This document shows, in pieces, positions 32,901-43,874 of a stretch of DNA of 64,000 bases. The notes below the pieces were generated by a model that was not told the DNA's origin, searched no databases, and saw only the letters and a list, made by a program, of their open reading frames with translations. Position 1 is the first letter of the stretch. The number at the start of each line of letters is the position of its first letter. Source of the DNA: Phytophthora colocasiae (taxonomy: Eukaryota; Oomycota; Peronosporomycetes; Peronosporales; Peronosporaceae). The stretch lies in contig JAGKQI010000101.1 in the NCBI GenBank assembly GCA_018806915.1, forward strand, positions 1,488,001 through 1,552,000. The letters run 5' to 3'. A program made the position numbers and the translations under genes.

Positions 32901-35026
32901 CATCACATCCTTGCGCTCTTCAACAGCACCGACCAATCGCACAGACCGCTTCGCACGCAGGCGGTATAGCAGGTCATGATGGTCGAAGCGCAGCTTCAAC
33001 CCATCCTTGCAGAGCCACGCAGTGCTCTGGTCTTCATTGAAGACAAGCTTAAACCCACAGGCGCGCATGTATCCTAGGCTTATCAGGTTCACGTGGGCAT
33101 TAGGAGAGTAGTGGACATTGTCCAGGCGGCGAGGCTCCCACTTGCCTGTGACTCCATTTTCGACACGGAACACCACACTTCCACTTGCTTCCATGACTTC
33201 TGACTGGCCGCAGGCCATCATCACGTTGCTGGAAGTTCCATGTTTCACATACGAAAAACAAGTCAAATCTCCGCACAGATTAACTTGCGATCCACTATCG
33301 AGAAGCCATTCAATTTCATCTGCCTGTAAGACAGGGACATGCTCGTCGTCACCAATTACTGCATTCACTGCGTAATCAGGTGACGCTGGTGTTGTAGGAG
33401 AGTACGTAGGGCTGCGAACAACGGGGCTCAACGGAGGACTCGTGGGTGAGTACTGTGGCGACGCAGCACGTACAGTAACCCCACCAGCTCCAGTGTTTCG
33501 ACGACGGAGCTGCTGTTCCATTTGCTCCACTGCTTGTAACCCAAGTACCGAACGCACGTCGTTCAGCGAAATCAATCGATCATCATTTCTAATTCCACCA
33601 ATAGCGTGCTCTGCATGTTCATCACGAGATGTCATGCACTCTACCACCCTGTCACGCGAGACAGTCGGTTCATGTTGCCGGAGAATAGCTCCACTCAGAG
33701 AGCGCACTTGTTCGTCACCTTGATTGGTTTGGGTTTGACGACGTCCTTGGTTGCACTCAGCATCACCACGCCAGTGGCCCTTCTCACCACAAGCATTGCA
33801 CTTCGAGTTCTTTTTCTTTTTCGCAATCCTTTCTGCATTAGACTTGCCAGTGTCTGTAGATGCAGCACTTGAGCCACGGTTGCGACCGTATTTGCCACCG
33901 CGCTGGCGGCGAGGACCTTTTCCACTATTGCCGTGCTGCTGCACAGCATTTGCTTGGGGTTTACTGGCCAGGCCACGGCTGTTCGCAGCACTGCTGCTTG
34001 ATTCACGCACTCGCTGGTTGCGTTGTATTTCTGCATTCTCCAGACGGCCGCGTGCGTCGCGCACCGTATATTTGTAGTCTGGATCACGGCGTAGCTTCTC
34101 CGTAACTTCGTCTGCAATCGTTGGGTAGACTGCGTGAGCCTTGGTCAGCATAACCTTAGCTAGTCGTGAGTCTGAGATGGGGTCATTATTTTCCGCTAGT
34201 TCGCGCTGCATCTTCAGTAGGTCGGCGATGTAGTCTCGCACGGGCTCGTCTGGGCGAAGCATTCGCCCGTAGATTCGTTCCCAAATCAGCACTGTGTTTA
34301 CCCCTCGCCCTTGGCCGAAATCCTCAGCTAACACCCGCCATAGCTCGACAGGGTCAGCCAGGTTAACCACATCCTGGTAACGTATAAGGGTTTCATCAGA
34401 GATGGCCGAGACAAGAAGGCCATTTGCTTTGCGATATCTGCTATTCCAACAGTCCTTCACGTTAGAAGACCAGTTGTCGTTGAAGAGTTCCTTGCCCAGG
34501 ACAAGCTGGGCCATGTTTGAACGTTTAGACCTGTAAGTACTCGCAGGCGCCAAGCAGGGTAATCCTCCGGCTTGGACAGCTTTTGTCCACCTGCAGGGTC
34601 ACTACGGCTGCTACTCGATTCATTTTGTCCTCAGGTTCAGTGTCAGTTTTTCTGCGGCTCGCGGAGCTACTTCCAAAGGTGTCTTCTCGGCGAACTGGGG
34701 GAGAAGGCGACCGTTCTTTCAATGAGCGAACGGTCAGTTGCCAGTTTGCTGTCTCCTTCTCTTCTACAGGTTTGGCCAATGAGCTTTGCCCATCTTTTGA
34801 TTCCGCCAATGAAAATACAGAATCTTTCACTGCTCACAGGTACCCGAGAGTGATGGTCACCAATCGTCGGATTAGAACTTTCAGTCAAATCTCCTTTCTC
34901 ATCAGAGTCGGCGCAATTTGATCCCGAGGGCACCGCTCCTGTTGCAGTCTGGTTGTCTCCTTTGGATCGCTGCTCCGCACCACTGGAACGTTTGTTGTCT
35001 TGGCTTGCTTCTGTTGTTGGGCTCAT
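29949..35026 (-). pseudogene. Copia gag-pol, several frameshifts
   Basis: The candidate start is ATG 35026, four bases inside the 5' LTR. The gag N-terminus up to about 34514 is spread over different frames (KLSKPEDYPAWRLRV is one recognisable piece). A long frame from ATG 34514 then holds gag, a zinc knuckle (CNACGEKGHWRGDAEC), protease LLDSGSQVNLCG, the pre-integrase HNRLGHVNMK and an integrase core with LVVDEATRY, VHSDQGGEFVN and YSPEENGIVERANG. A shift near 32225 leads to reverse transcriptase (YVDDLLL; also GYKLMDL before it). Another shift near 30380 leads to RNase H (YTDSDYAND before, STEAEYIA and KHIKNKYHLI after). Catalytic motifs are intact, so this copy is disabled only by small indels. 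Confidence 0.9.
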
Positions 35027-35030
35027 AACC
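35013..35030 (-). other. Primer-binding site of internal initiator-tRNA type
   Basis: Right after the 5' LTR the minus strand reads GGTTATGAGCCCA. This is one base away from GGTTATGGGCCCA, the complement of the anticodon loop and stem of initiator tRNA-Met used by Drosophila copia. The site overlaps the candidate gag start codon. A normal 3'-end primer match (TGGTATCAG type) is not seen. Confidence 0.6.
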
Positions 35031-35466
35031 TGAGACGTGCTGTGTGCCTTGTAGTTATCGTCAGCGTGACGTAGGCTCCAGCAGCACGTATACTTCAAGG
35101 AAGAGCAAGATAGACGAGGTGGAAGGCAGGGAGTTGCCTGGCAGAATGCCGCGGCGGGAACAACCAAGGTGAGGAGCTTGAGTACTCGCTGGTACGATTG
35201 GAAGTGAGAGCAGAGCTGCGCCGCAGCCCGCTCCTCAACCTTGGGACCCATGATGTATTTAATGAGCAGTTGCTAACCACTCTCGTTGTCCTATCTAGCT
35301 GCAGGTGCTGGTGCTGAGGATTTGGGCGGTTGCAACCGCCATGAGAGGCTGCGCCACTCATCATCGCAGGAGGAATATGGAGTACAATCGCGTACGCGAT
35401 GTTGTGGCCGCTGTTACACGTCGGTGCCAGCACTGCTCGCTCACTGGTACACTCTGGTACCTCACA
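35031..35466 (-). repeat. Copia 5' LTR
   Basis: This is the second 436-bp LTR. It ends at the GTTCC target duplication. Confidence 0.92.
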
Positions 35467-35565
35467 GTTCCAGATGCAGAACAACTGGAAGAAGAAACTT
35501 GTTATCGTAGGTTGACTATGGTACATGTAGTGGAGTTGAGGAAGCAGTTGTCCGGTGCCCGTATA

Positions 35566-35934
35566 TTGTGAATTCCGACTATATTTTGTCAACAGGGGCG
35601 ATTCGAAAATCGACCAAACAATCAACAGGGATCTCTCATTGGTCAGAATTGACACCGTACCCCTTGTGGTCTCTCGCTGCAGTTCTCTCGTTACGTGTGT
35701 GGTGGTCTCGTAGCGCCTCTAGTGGCTTGTGTCGTCCCCGGGGGTTTCTAGAAGTGGTTGTGAAGCTCTCAAGAGGTTAAGGTCACCAATGTGCTCCTGC
35801 ATCTGGGAGTTGCTTGCTCTTAAGAGCCGCAAGACCCTCCCATATTGCACATCGTATGCGTTTTAGCAGTAGATCGATTGTCGGGCGATTGAGCTCAACC
35901 AATCGGCCCTGAAAATTTTGAGTAGAACCCACAA
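35566..35934. mobile_element. 369-bp MITE with TTGTG ends and TA target duplication
   Basis: Other units read CCCGTATACAAG. Here the TA is duplicated (35564-35565 and 35935-35936) around an insert. The inverted ends are TTGTGAATTCCGACTATA against TTGTGGGTTCTACTCAAA. No coding frame is present. A TA target with such ends fits a Tc1/mariner-type non-autonomous element. Confidence 0.8.
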
Positions 35935-37060
35935 TACAAGTACATCGTAATCGTTACTACCACAAGTTTAGTCACAGACACTGACAATGGTCTCTTGTTG
36001 GTAACAAGGTTGTTTATGGTACTGACCAACTCAAGTCACGAATGGCGTGTAAACACGTTCGAGCAACATCAATCTGCTGTACCGTACCGCAATCCGGTAG
36101 TTATCTGTGACATTGCAACATCATGTTGGCATCATGTATTAAAACGTACTACATGGTATTGTGGAAACCTACCAGAATGTCCCTTATTCGTTAATTAATT
36201 TGCTGGGTGCATCGTTTTCGGCAGTTTTCGGCAGAAATGTAGAGTCGCTTATTTATTTACGCCACTGTCATACTCCGAATAGCTGTAAGCTACGGTTAAT
36301 AATAGCATTGCGACTGATTAAGCCAAAATAATAGCATGTGACTGATTAAGCCAAAATGCCGCGGCATTCCAGCTTTTTACACATATAAATCCGCTAGAAA
36401 CTGTAGATGATGGAAGTACTTGATCGTGTGTCGGTCAAAATTGGTGGAATTGCTCAAACAAGCACACGTCGCACGAGAACCAGCTCTACAGCGAATACGT
36501 GAAGCTCTCATAGGGAAGTTATATGTTGCTTTAGAGCAACGTCCCTTGTTCGACATGCTGCTTGATTTTCGTGTAGCTATTGTAGTGGAAAGCTTAATAA
36601 GACTACTGAAAAGGAAAGGAAATTGAAGTTGATTAACTGGTTATTCCACTTGGCTTGGCAATTGAATTCTGAAGGTTTTGATTGTGATTGTGAATTGTTT
36701 GAATGGGATATTGAATTTTCGAATGCTAATCATTTCTTATCATCTGGAAAGTAAGTCCCCCGAACGCGACAAACATACAAAAATACCTCAAAATCAAAAT
36801 AAACATCCAAAAAGCTTGTCAGCACCCATAAAACAACTTTGGCACCATAAACTTTGATGCGATGACGACAAGCAGCCATGCTTCACCACCAATCGTTTGG
36901 TCAGCACTGCAAACGTAGACAGGCACACCACAAAAGCAATCAAAGCTGCTTCACTATAACACAACACCAACGTTGCATCGGCAAGATCTCTCTCTCTCTC
37001 TCACTCAGAAATCTCCCTAGCACGACCTACTACTCTACACCACTTTCCAGAACTACCACC

Positions 37061-38935
37061 ATGCCTGCTCTTTTAGCTTGGACCACGATTTCCAACGGCA
37101 TCACCAAGGAAGACGCCTCAATGCTGCTTGAGACGTTCAAGACGTTTAAGATCGCTAAGAGCGAGCTCGTCCCATGTAAGGTTTGCGCGCTCTCCTCCCC
37201 GCACAACATGCGTCGCCGCATGCTGGTGTGCAACTCCAAACCTTGCAAAGACGTCGAGCCTCTTGCCCATTGTAGGTGGCGCTGCAAGACGCTGACGTGT
37301 CAAGTGATGAATTTGGTTAGTATTTTCGAGATAAAAAGTCACATTTCACCGCTGGAGTCGCCTAGGAAGCCTCGCTTGACGGAGCAGATGAAGGACGTGG
37401 CGCGCTCACTTGCAGCGGAGGGCTTGAAGCCAGCTCGGATTCGGAATGCGTTTCTCAATCGATTTAATTTGGATGAGTCCAGCCTACCACCCCTACGAAA
37501 CGTGCAGCGTTTTACTCAGCACTACACCCGAGTTAAGCTTGGCGGAAGTGACGATTTTCTAGATGTCCGAGACCAGGTGGTCGAAATGGCGTTTTCGCTA
37601 GGGCAGCTCAGCTCGGATCCATTCACGTTCACTTGGGAGTGCGAGGCTGACGGATCTCCCCATGTTGGAATTGGGTCGGATCAAGATCCGTTTATTGTGG
37701 GCATCATGACTGAGAGACTGCTAAGATCGGCTGACCGTGACTCGGGCTCGTTCGTTATGCACGCTGATGCGACGTTCAAGCTCAACCAGATTGGCTATCC
37801 CGTCTTCGTGGTCGGAATCTCCGATATGGCGAGGTCCTTTCACTTGTTGGCTGTGTTTGTCACCTCTCAGCGCCGAGAGCCCGACTATTTCAAAATGTTT
37901 TGTGCGCTGAAGAACGTGTACTATCGTGCAACTGGCAAAGAATTCTCGGTGCAATACGCCATGGCAGATGCAGATGATGCTCAGTGGCGCGCTGCTCAGG
38001 CTGCATTTGGCACAAACTGTAGCTTCAGAAGTCTGATGTGCTATTACCACGTCACTGCGAAGGTCTATGAGAAAACGCGAGGGCTGCATCCAACACTGGC
38101 CGCTGAAGCTTTTAAGGGAGTGACGGACTTGCACTTCGCATACAGCAGCGCCGAGTACGAGGACTTGAAGACCCGTGTACTAGCAGAATGGGCCACGCGA
38201 CCCGAGCTTCTCACTTTCAGCGCGTACTTTAAAGACGAGTGGCTCTCTGGACGGTTTGCCCGTTGGCAAGCGTTCCACACTCCACGGGGATATGCCACGA
38301 CGAATAACCCCGTGGAGCAGTTTAACCGCACTATCAAACGTACATACACGCTGCACGCTCGTCTCAAGATGGGCGCACTCCTAACGCAGCTGCGATCGTG
38401 TTGCCGCTCGGAGAGTCTCTCATTGAAGCCATTCGTTGATGTTCCTACTGCTTCGGCTTCTCTGTGGCGCCGCATGAGAGAGCTACGGAGGGCGAGTAGT
38501 CTGTTCGAATGGACGCCACCGCGCTCAAGTCTGGCATTTGTCCTGGATAGAGTAGACGATGACGAAGCTGATCGCTTCGTCCAAGTTGTATCACGACCAT
38601 GCCGGCGCGTACTTGACGAAAACACTGGACGGAAGAGAGAGGTGCTCCTTGTGACAGCGCAGATTAGTGCCAGCAGTGCACGTATGGAGTGGGTCGGCAT
38701 GCCAGACGAAGGATGGAGAGTTGACATCCAACGGCGTGAATGTCCGTGCCGCACGTTCGCCAAAAACGCCACTTGTGTACACCTTCTTCTTGCCATTTCC
38801 AGCCGTGGGCTGAACGACGTCGGTACTCGAGCAAATCTTGTGTATCGCGGCTCCAACAAGGCACGACGCTTGCTGGAAGGAGCACAAAGCGCTGGGCGTC
38901 CGCCGCTAAACACGTTCGCCCTAAATCGGGAGTAG
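37061..38935 (+). CDS. MULE-C transposase, intact
   Basis: This is a 624-residue Mutator-like transposase. ATG 37061 follows the good context CTACCACC and is the start that aligns with MULE-B; the open frame extends upstream, but through CT-rich leader-like sequence. In order it has a Cys module (CKVC ... CNSKPC ... CRWRCKTLTC, about residues 38-85), then ADATFKLNQIGYPVF (first Asp), MADADDAQ (second Asp), TTNNPVEQFNRTIKRTYT (Glu region), the SWIM finger CPCRTFAKNATCVHLL and the tail GRPPLNTFALNRE. It is the only MULE transposase in the window without a visible lesion, and it sits in a complete element. MULE-C is thus the best candidate for an active DNA transposon here. Confidence 0.9.
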   Translation: MPALLAWTTISNGITKEDASMLLETFKTFKIAKSELVPCKVCALSSPHNMRRRMLVCNSKPCKDVEPLAHCRWRCKTLTCQVMNLVSIFEIKSHISPLESPRKPRLTEQMKDVARSLAAEGLKPARIRNAFLNRFNLDESSLPPLRNVQRFTQHYTRVKLGGSDDFLDVRDQVVEMAFSLGQLSSDPFTFTWECEADGSPHVGIGSDQDPFIVGIMTERLLRSADRDSGSFVMHADATFKLNQIGYPVFVVGISDMARSFHLLAVFVTSQRREPDYFKMFCALKNVYYRATGKEFSVQYAMADADDAQWRAAQAAFGTNCSFRSLMCYYHVTAKVYEKTRGLHPTLAAEAFKGVTDLHFAYSSAEYEDLKTRVLAEWATRPELLTFSAYFKDEWLSGRFARWQAFHTPRGYATTNNPVEQFNRTIKRTYTLHARLKMGALLTQLRSCCRSESLSLKPFVDVPTASASLWRRMRELRRASSLFEWTPPRSSLAFVLDRVDDDEADRFVQVVSRPCRRVLDENTGRKREVLLVTAQISASSARMEWVGMPDEGWRVDIQRRECPCRTFAKNATCVHLLLAISSRGLNDVGTRANLVYRGSNKARRLLEGAQSAGRPPLNTFALNRE

Positions 38936-39657
38936 TGTAGATTGACATAGCTGCACACGAGTTAGATCACATATATTGTGTGCTACTATGAGTCTGCTTA
39001 CCATTAAACGATGCCACAGCGTCAGCATATATCTCGTTCTCCAACTAATTCACAACCGAGTACCTAGTCCTTATCAAGCAGCGCACTGCTTCACGGTAGG
39101 CCTCCTCGAAGAGACAATCATGGTCTTGGCGGACTTCTCCTCACAGCAGCAGCTCTTCCCTCACGGCAGCCGTCCTCTCAGCAGCCTCTTCTCACGGGAG
39201 TCGTCCCCTCAGCAGCCTCTCCTCACGGCGGCCCCTACTGGCAGCTCCCCCCAAGGCGACGGTCCGGTCATTGGTGACTTGGTCCTCGCAGCAGTCTTCC
39301 CGTCGCGGCTGCTCTCTTGTTACGGCAGCCCCTCGCGGCTGCTTCCCCTCGAGACGCCAGACCTGCCGGCGACATCCTTCTTTCATCTGTGGCGATCTTC
39401 TCCTCGCGGTGACGCTCTCATGATTGCAGTCTTCTCTTCGTGGTGGCAGCCCTCCGTTTCTTGTCTGCTGCTGGGATACCTCTGTACTGAATTGATGATA
39501 CCAAAGCTGTGGCGTGAACACACAGCTCGTGCTCCATCCATCATCCACGTGTCACGTGTGCAGCAGATTACGAGTACCTGCTCGCACTATTTTCCGGTGC
39601 TCATTGTCCTTTTGTGGTGTTGACAGCGCATTTTTAAAGTGTTTTTGGTATTTTGTC
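38936..39657. other. MULE-C 3' subterminal region
   Basis: An open frame at 38976-39623 reflects imperfect repeats of CTCACGGCAGC / CTCGCGGC type between about 39140 and 39440, not a recognised protein. Such biased subterminal sequence is common in large DNA transposons and may bind transposase. Confidence 0.45.
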
Positions 39658-40039
39658 CCCGAAGGCCTGCCAAGTGCGTAGCTTTGTGGTGCGTACACCA
39701 GTGGACCACCAGGAGGCCCTAAGACTACTGATCTAAACCCATATTTATATTCACCGACTCTCTTTTACACTCTTATTAATTTGCGCACTGGCGATTGCAC
39801 ATCCCTCAATGCAGATCCACAATACCGGTAGAACGTAATTCACAGGTAAGCAAAAAGTACATGTAAGCGATTTGGGAGGCAGCAGAGCTCACTTGTTGTG
39901 CCGGATGCACTGCATAGAGCGCTGCATCATGCAGCGCTCTATAGTTGCCAACGATTCGTAGGTCGTTCGTGCACGTGTATTCTGTTTCTCACTTTCAATT
40001 TCCCCGGGTTCGTCACACTTACCTCGACAATCTCTTGTC

Positions 40040-41350
40040 ATGAGATTCCTTTTCGCCCCGTTCGTCGCCTCCATGGTGCTTCTGGCTTTCCATTAATGCC
40101 GACGCTCTTAACGTCAAGTTTCCCGGTGTCAACTACATTCCCCGCAAGGGTCTGGACAACGAACCGGAAAACGTCAAGTGCAAGTCAGCATCCGAGATGC
40201 AGAAGGATCTGTATGCACTCAAGGGCGTCACCGACAAGGTTCGCATCTACTCTCTGATCGATTGCAACCAGGCTGAAGTCATTCTCCCGACTGCCAAGAA
40301 CGCCGGTCTGAAAGTCGACCTTGGCATCTGGACGACGTTCAACCACGACACACTGCAGAAGGAGAAAACGAAGTTGGCTGCCCTCATTGACTCAGGACTT
40401 TACGATGACAACGTTGTTGGTTTTGATGTTGCCATCTACATGTACGACAAGTTCATTGCGGATACGGCCATCAGCTACGTGAAGGAGATTCGCGACTACC
40501 TCCGTAGCCGCGGTAAAAATACTCCCGTCACTCTTGCCGACACTGTCGATGTCTACAACGACAACCCCAGCTCGTGGATGCTGTGGACTACGTCTCTGTC
40601 AACTACCAGTATATCGAATACGGTGACGACGTGAACGAGAGCGTTGCGAAGACGCTGGATGACTTGAAGGACCTGCGAGTTCTCGCTGCCAAGAAGGGTA
40701 AGAAGTTCGTAATCTCCGAGACGGGATGGAACTCAGCTGGCTTCTACCCCGGAGCTAGTGTGGCCTCCCCCGCCAACCAAGCCAAGTACTTTACGGACTT
40801 GTACCATGTGTCTCGCTCGCACAACATTGACTTCTACTGGTACTTCGCTTTCGACACGGCCTTCCGCTCGGAGTTTGAGAACAGCTTCGGGGTGTTCCTG
40901 GTGAACGGTACACTGAAGAGTAACTTCCAGAACCTGGTCATCCGTCAGAAAGAACCTCGCGCCATTCGTAACGTTGGCTCGAAGCGGCTTTTGTCTGAGA
41001 ACAATGGCAGCGTGTACATGTCGAGCAAGTCGAGTGACTGGCTAGTGCAGGAGCAGCAGGTCTGGTTCTTTGATTCGGCCACGCAGCAAGTGCGATCCAA
41101 GAGCAGTGACCGTTGCCTAGACGCGTACCAGGGATGGAACGGAGGAATCGTTCACGTCTACCGTTGCATGGACAACGAGGCCAATCAGAAATGGACATTC
41201 GAGGCATCGACCGGAAAGCTCAAACACACCAAGCACCAAGGTTTCTGCCTCGATACGGACCCTGCCCAAAACAACAAGGTGCAGCTGTACGGATGCTCGC
41301 CGAACAACCCGAATCAGCAGTGGAGCGTGATCAAAACTTCCAGCATTTGA
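40040..41350 (+). pseudogene. GH17-lectin copy U4, two frameshifts
   Basis: An extra G near 40085 breaks the signal peptide. A missing C near 40567 breaks the frame again before ISETGW. The pieces 40197-40567 and 40574-41350 remain open. The C-terminus has the group-B residues Asp407 and Lys432. Confidence 0.9.
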
Positions 41351-41413
41351 AGTAAAATGCATCCTCGCTACGTATAGAGGCGAATCGCAATAGGATTAAG
41401 CAGCTTCCCCGTA

Positions 41414-41645
41414 AGATTGCAATAGATTGTGTATTGTGTTTGCAAGCGCGGAAAATTGTGGCCAATCGTCGACTACAAAATCATTCACTGATTTCAACCA
41501 AAGCTCGCCTGTCAGCAGCAAGATTGCAATAGATTGTGTACTATTGTGTTTCCAAGCGCGGAAAATTCTGGCCAATCGTCGACTACAAAATCATTCACTT
41601 CAACTTGACAAGGTCTGATCTCAACCAATGCTCGCCTGTCAGCAG
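41414..41645. repeat. ~107-bp tandem duplication downstream of GH17 (U4)
   Basis: AGATTGCAATAGATTG occurs at 41414 and 41521, each followed by AAGCGCGGAAAATT, then GGCCAATCGTCGACTAC and the CAGCAGC segment. U6 (54664-54840) and U7 (60968-61146) carry the same duplication with part of the first copy lost. U5 has a single copy. Confidence 0.8.
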
Positions 41646-41752
41646 CTAAAGTATACAAGCGGCTTCCTCGTTCATTTCTTTTTGAGTTGATGATGATACA
41701 TGCATGCACTAAAACATCGCTAACGTAGCTAGTACCAGCTAGAAGACACCAA

Positions 41753-42899
41753 TTACACGTTGGGGCCGTACACCGACAGATCGTTGCCAGGCAGGATGAA
41801 CTGCTTGAAGTTCTCCTTGAACGACTTGGCCAGCTTCAACGCCGTCTCGTCGAACGCAGCCTTGTCCGTCCACGAGTCCTTCGGGTTCAGGATCTCCGAC
41901 GGCACGCCCTCCACCGTCGTGGGGATCTCGAAGCCGAACAGCGGGTCCTTGACGAAAGTCGCGTCGTTGATGCTTCCGTCCAGCACCGCGTCCACGCACT
42001 TGCGCGTGAACGGCAGCTTCATGCGCTTGCCCACGCCGTACACACCGCCCGTCCAGCCCGTGTTGATCAGGTACACGTGCGTGTTGTGCTCCTGCAGCTT
42101 CTTCTTCAGCAGGTCCGCGTACTTGGTCGGGTGCAGCGTCATGAACGCCGCACCAAAGCACGTCGAGAACGTCGCCTGCGGCTCCGTGATGCCGCGCTCC
42201 GTGCCTGCCACCTTGGCCGTGTAGCCCGACAGGAAGTGGTACTGCGCCTGGCCCGCAGACAGCTTCGACACGGGCGGCAGCACGCCGTACGCATCGCACG
42301 TCAGGAAGATCACGGCGTTCGGGTGGTTACCGCGCGAGTTCGGCTGGTGGTGCGGGATGTGGTAGATCGGGTACGACACGCGGCCGTTCTCCGTCTTGCT
42401 CGAGTTGAAGTAGTCGGGCTCGTTGTTGGCGTCGATCCACACGTTCTCCAGCATGGCGTTCGGGCGGATGGCGTTGAAGATGTCCGGCTCGTTCTCCTTG
42501 CTCAGGTCGATGGTCTTGGCGTAGCACCCGCCCTCGAAGTTGAACACGCCCTCGTCGTCCCAGCCGTGCTCGTCGTCGCCGATCAGCTCGCCCTTCGGGT
42601 CGGCCGACAGTGTCGACAGACCAAAGAAGATGGCCGTGTCTCCCGCCTTGCCGATGTTGGCCGACGCGTGCATGGCCATCACGCCGTTCAGCGGCAGGTA
42701 TGCCCTTCTTCATCTCGCCACCGTCTGTGTGTAGAACCTCCAACAGCACGTCCGAGTACCAGCGCAGCTCCGTAGGTGTAACATTCTTCACGATATGAAG
42801 CAGCAGTCGAGCACCAACAAGTTGTGTGGCATCTGTTAGGTCGTCTACGAGCGGGAACGTAAGCGCCAACAGTCGACCAAGAAAGTCACCGCCTAAATG
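41753..42899 (-). pseudogene. TTI2/PEPCK chimera (U4), 20-bp deletion
   Basis: Twenty bases are missing near 42700, within the MMNYYLP segment. This splits the frame into a TTI2-side part and a PEPCK part beginning about 42682. GTGKT is absent as elsewhere. Confidence 0.88.
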
Positions 42900-43102
42900 A
42901 GGGGCCTACACCTGCTGCACCACGTGCAACATGATCTTCTTATTGACTGAAGATGCCGCCACCCACGTCTCCTTGTCCACATCTTATTTGGGAGCGATAT
43001 GGCTGCTTGCTCATTCGGTTGCCGCGGATCTACGACACCTTCTCAGTCAGAAGCAGCGCTTGGATAACTATCTTTAAGGATGTGGCCTATGACAGCCTAT
43101 GA

Positions 43103-43751
43103 CTTCAACGTGGGCGACATGCAACACACCGTGCGCTGGCCATTGTATCCCGCAAGCCAGAGACGCTGGATGTTCTGTTGGCTTGTCTTGTAGAATCACT
43201 GGACAAGGTCTCTCCTCCTGGCGAGCTCAAGCACTACGATCGATTCACGCCACGACTCCTTAACGACACCAGTCTGTGCAGTGACGTCGCTGTTCGCGTC
43301 ATTTTGTCCGGCATTTACGCGCGCTTGTGGCCCGTCAGGGGCCCCACATATATGTAGCCTCAACATCATTCGATATCTACAACCACTATTGAAGGTGTTA
43401 ATCGCGGGCTTTGAGAGTGTCAACGTTGAGCTCCTGTTAGCGACACTGGAAACGCTGCAGACGACTGTCCTCGCGGCTTGGCCCCGAATTGCACCACACA
43501 CAGAGGAGATTGTGGTGGGTGTACTACGTGCTGTGGCTTTCTGTGAGATTTTCGATGAAGGTGCCGAGTTCACGCCATCCTCACATGAAAGGAACCAGAT
43601 TCTTGCGCTATGCGAAGACGTGCTAGACCTGCTCAACCAAGTCAGTGGTGGAGATTCTGTTGTCGGCGATATGTTAGCTACTGTGAGCAGTCACAGTCCG
43701 AAGCTATCTCCCTTCTGTGATCGGATGCAAGAGAAGTTGACGGCTCGATAG
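43103..43751 (+). pseudogene. TTI2: TTI2-like 3' fragment (U4), frameshifted
   Basis: One T is missing from a T run near 43304 and a G near 43340. Two extra codons (Ile-Cys-Ser in place of Ser before LNIIRY) are shared with U5-U7. Confidence 0.6.
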
Positions 43752-43874
43752 CGAGGATACGCACATACAACATGAGTCAGAACATGCTGTGCAATTTGGC
43801 GATTGAACGTGTACATGTCTTGTACAATCTTCACACATGTAGGTTGAGCAAGTACGTGAGTGGTGAAGAGTTAA

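Larger units (their letters stand above)
29424..35466 (-). mobile_element. Ty1/Copia LTR retrotransposon, 5-bp TSD
   Basis: GTTCC is duplicated at 29419-29423 and 35467-35471, and other units have it once. The LTRs of 436 bp each start TG and end CA. The internal region, read on the minus strand, has gag, protease, integrase, RT and RNase H in Copia order. Total length is 6043 bp. No difference between the LTRs was noticed by eye, which suggests a recent insertion, later than the duplications that made the array. Confidence 0.95.
36768..39657 (+). mobile_element. MULE-C, 9-bp TSD
   Basis: CCCGAACGC (36759-36767) and CCCGAAGGC (39658-39666, one mismatch) flank the element; other units have the site once. 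Both ends read inward from GACAAA, with ACAAAAATACC and ACAAAATACC near the tips. It is 2890 bp with one intact transposase. Confidence 0.88.
24402..39783. repeat. Array unit U3
   Basis: U3 is the most heavily invaded unit. It carries the 860-bp element, a Copia retrotransposon (29424-35466), a TA-flanked MITE (35566-35934) and an intact MULE-C (36768-39657). Unlike U1 and U2, its right junction has no MULE-B. Confidence 0.9.

Noticed and set aside
38976..39623. 215-codon frame after the MULE-C transposase
   Set aside because: It comes from imperfect CT/GGC-rich repeats in the subterminal region and shows no domain.
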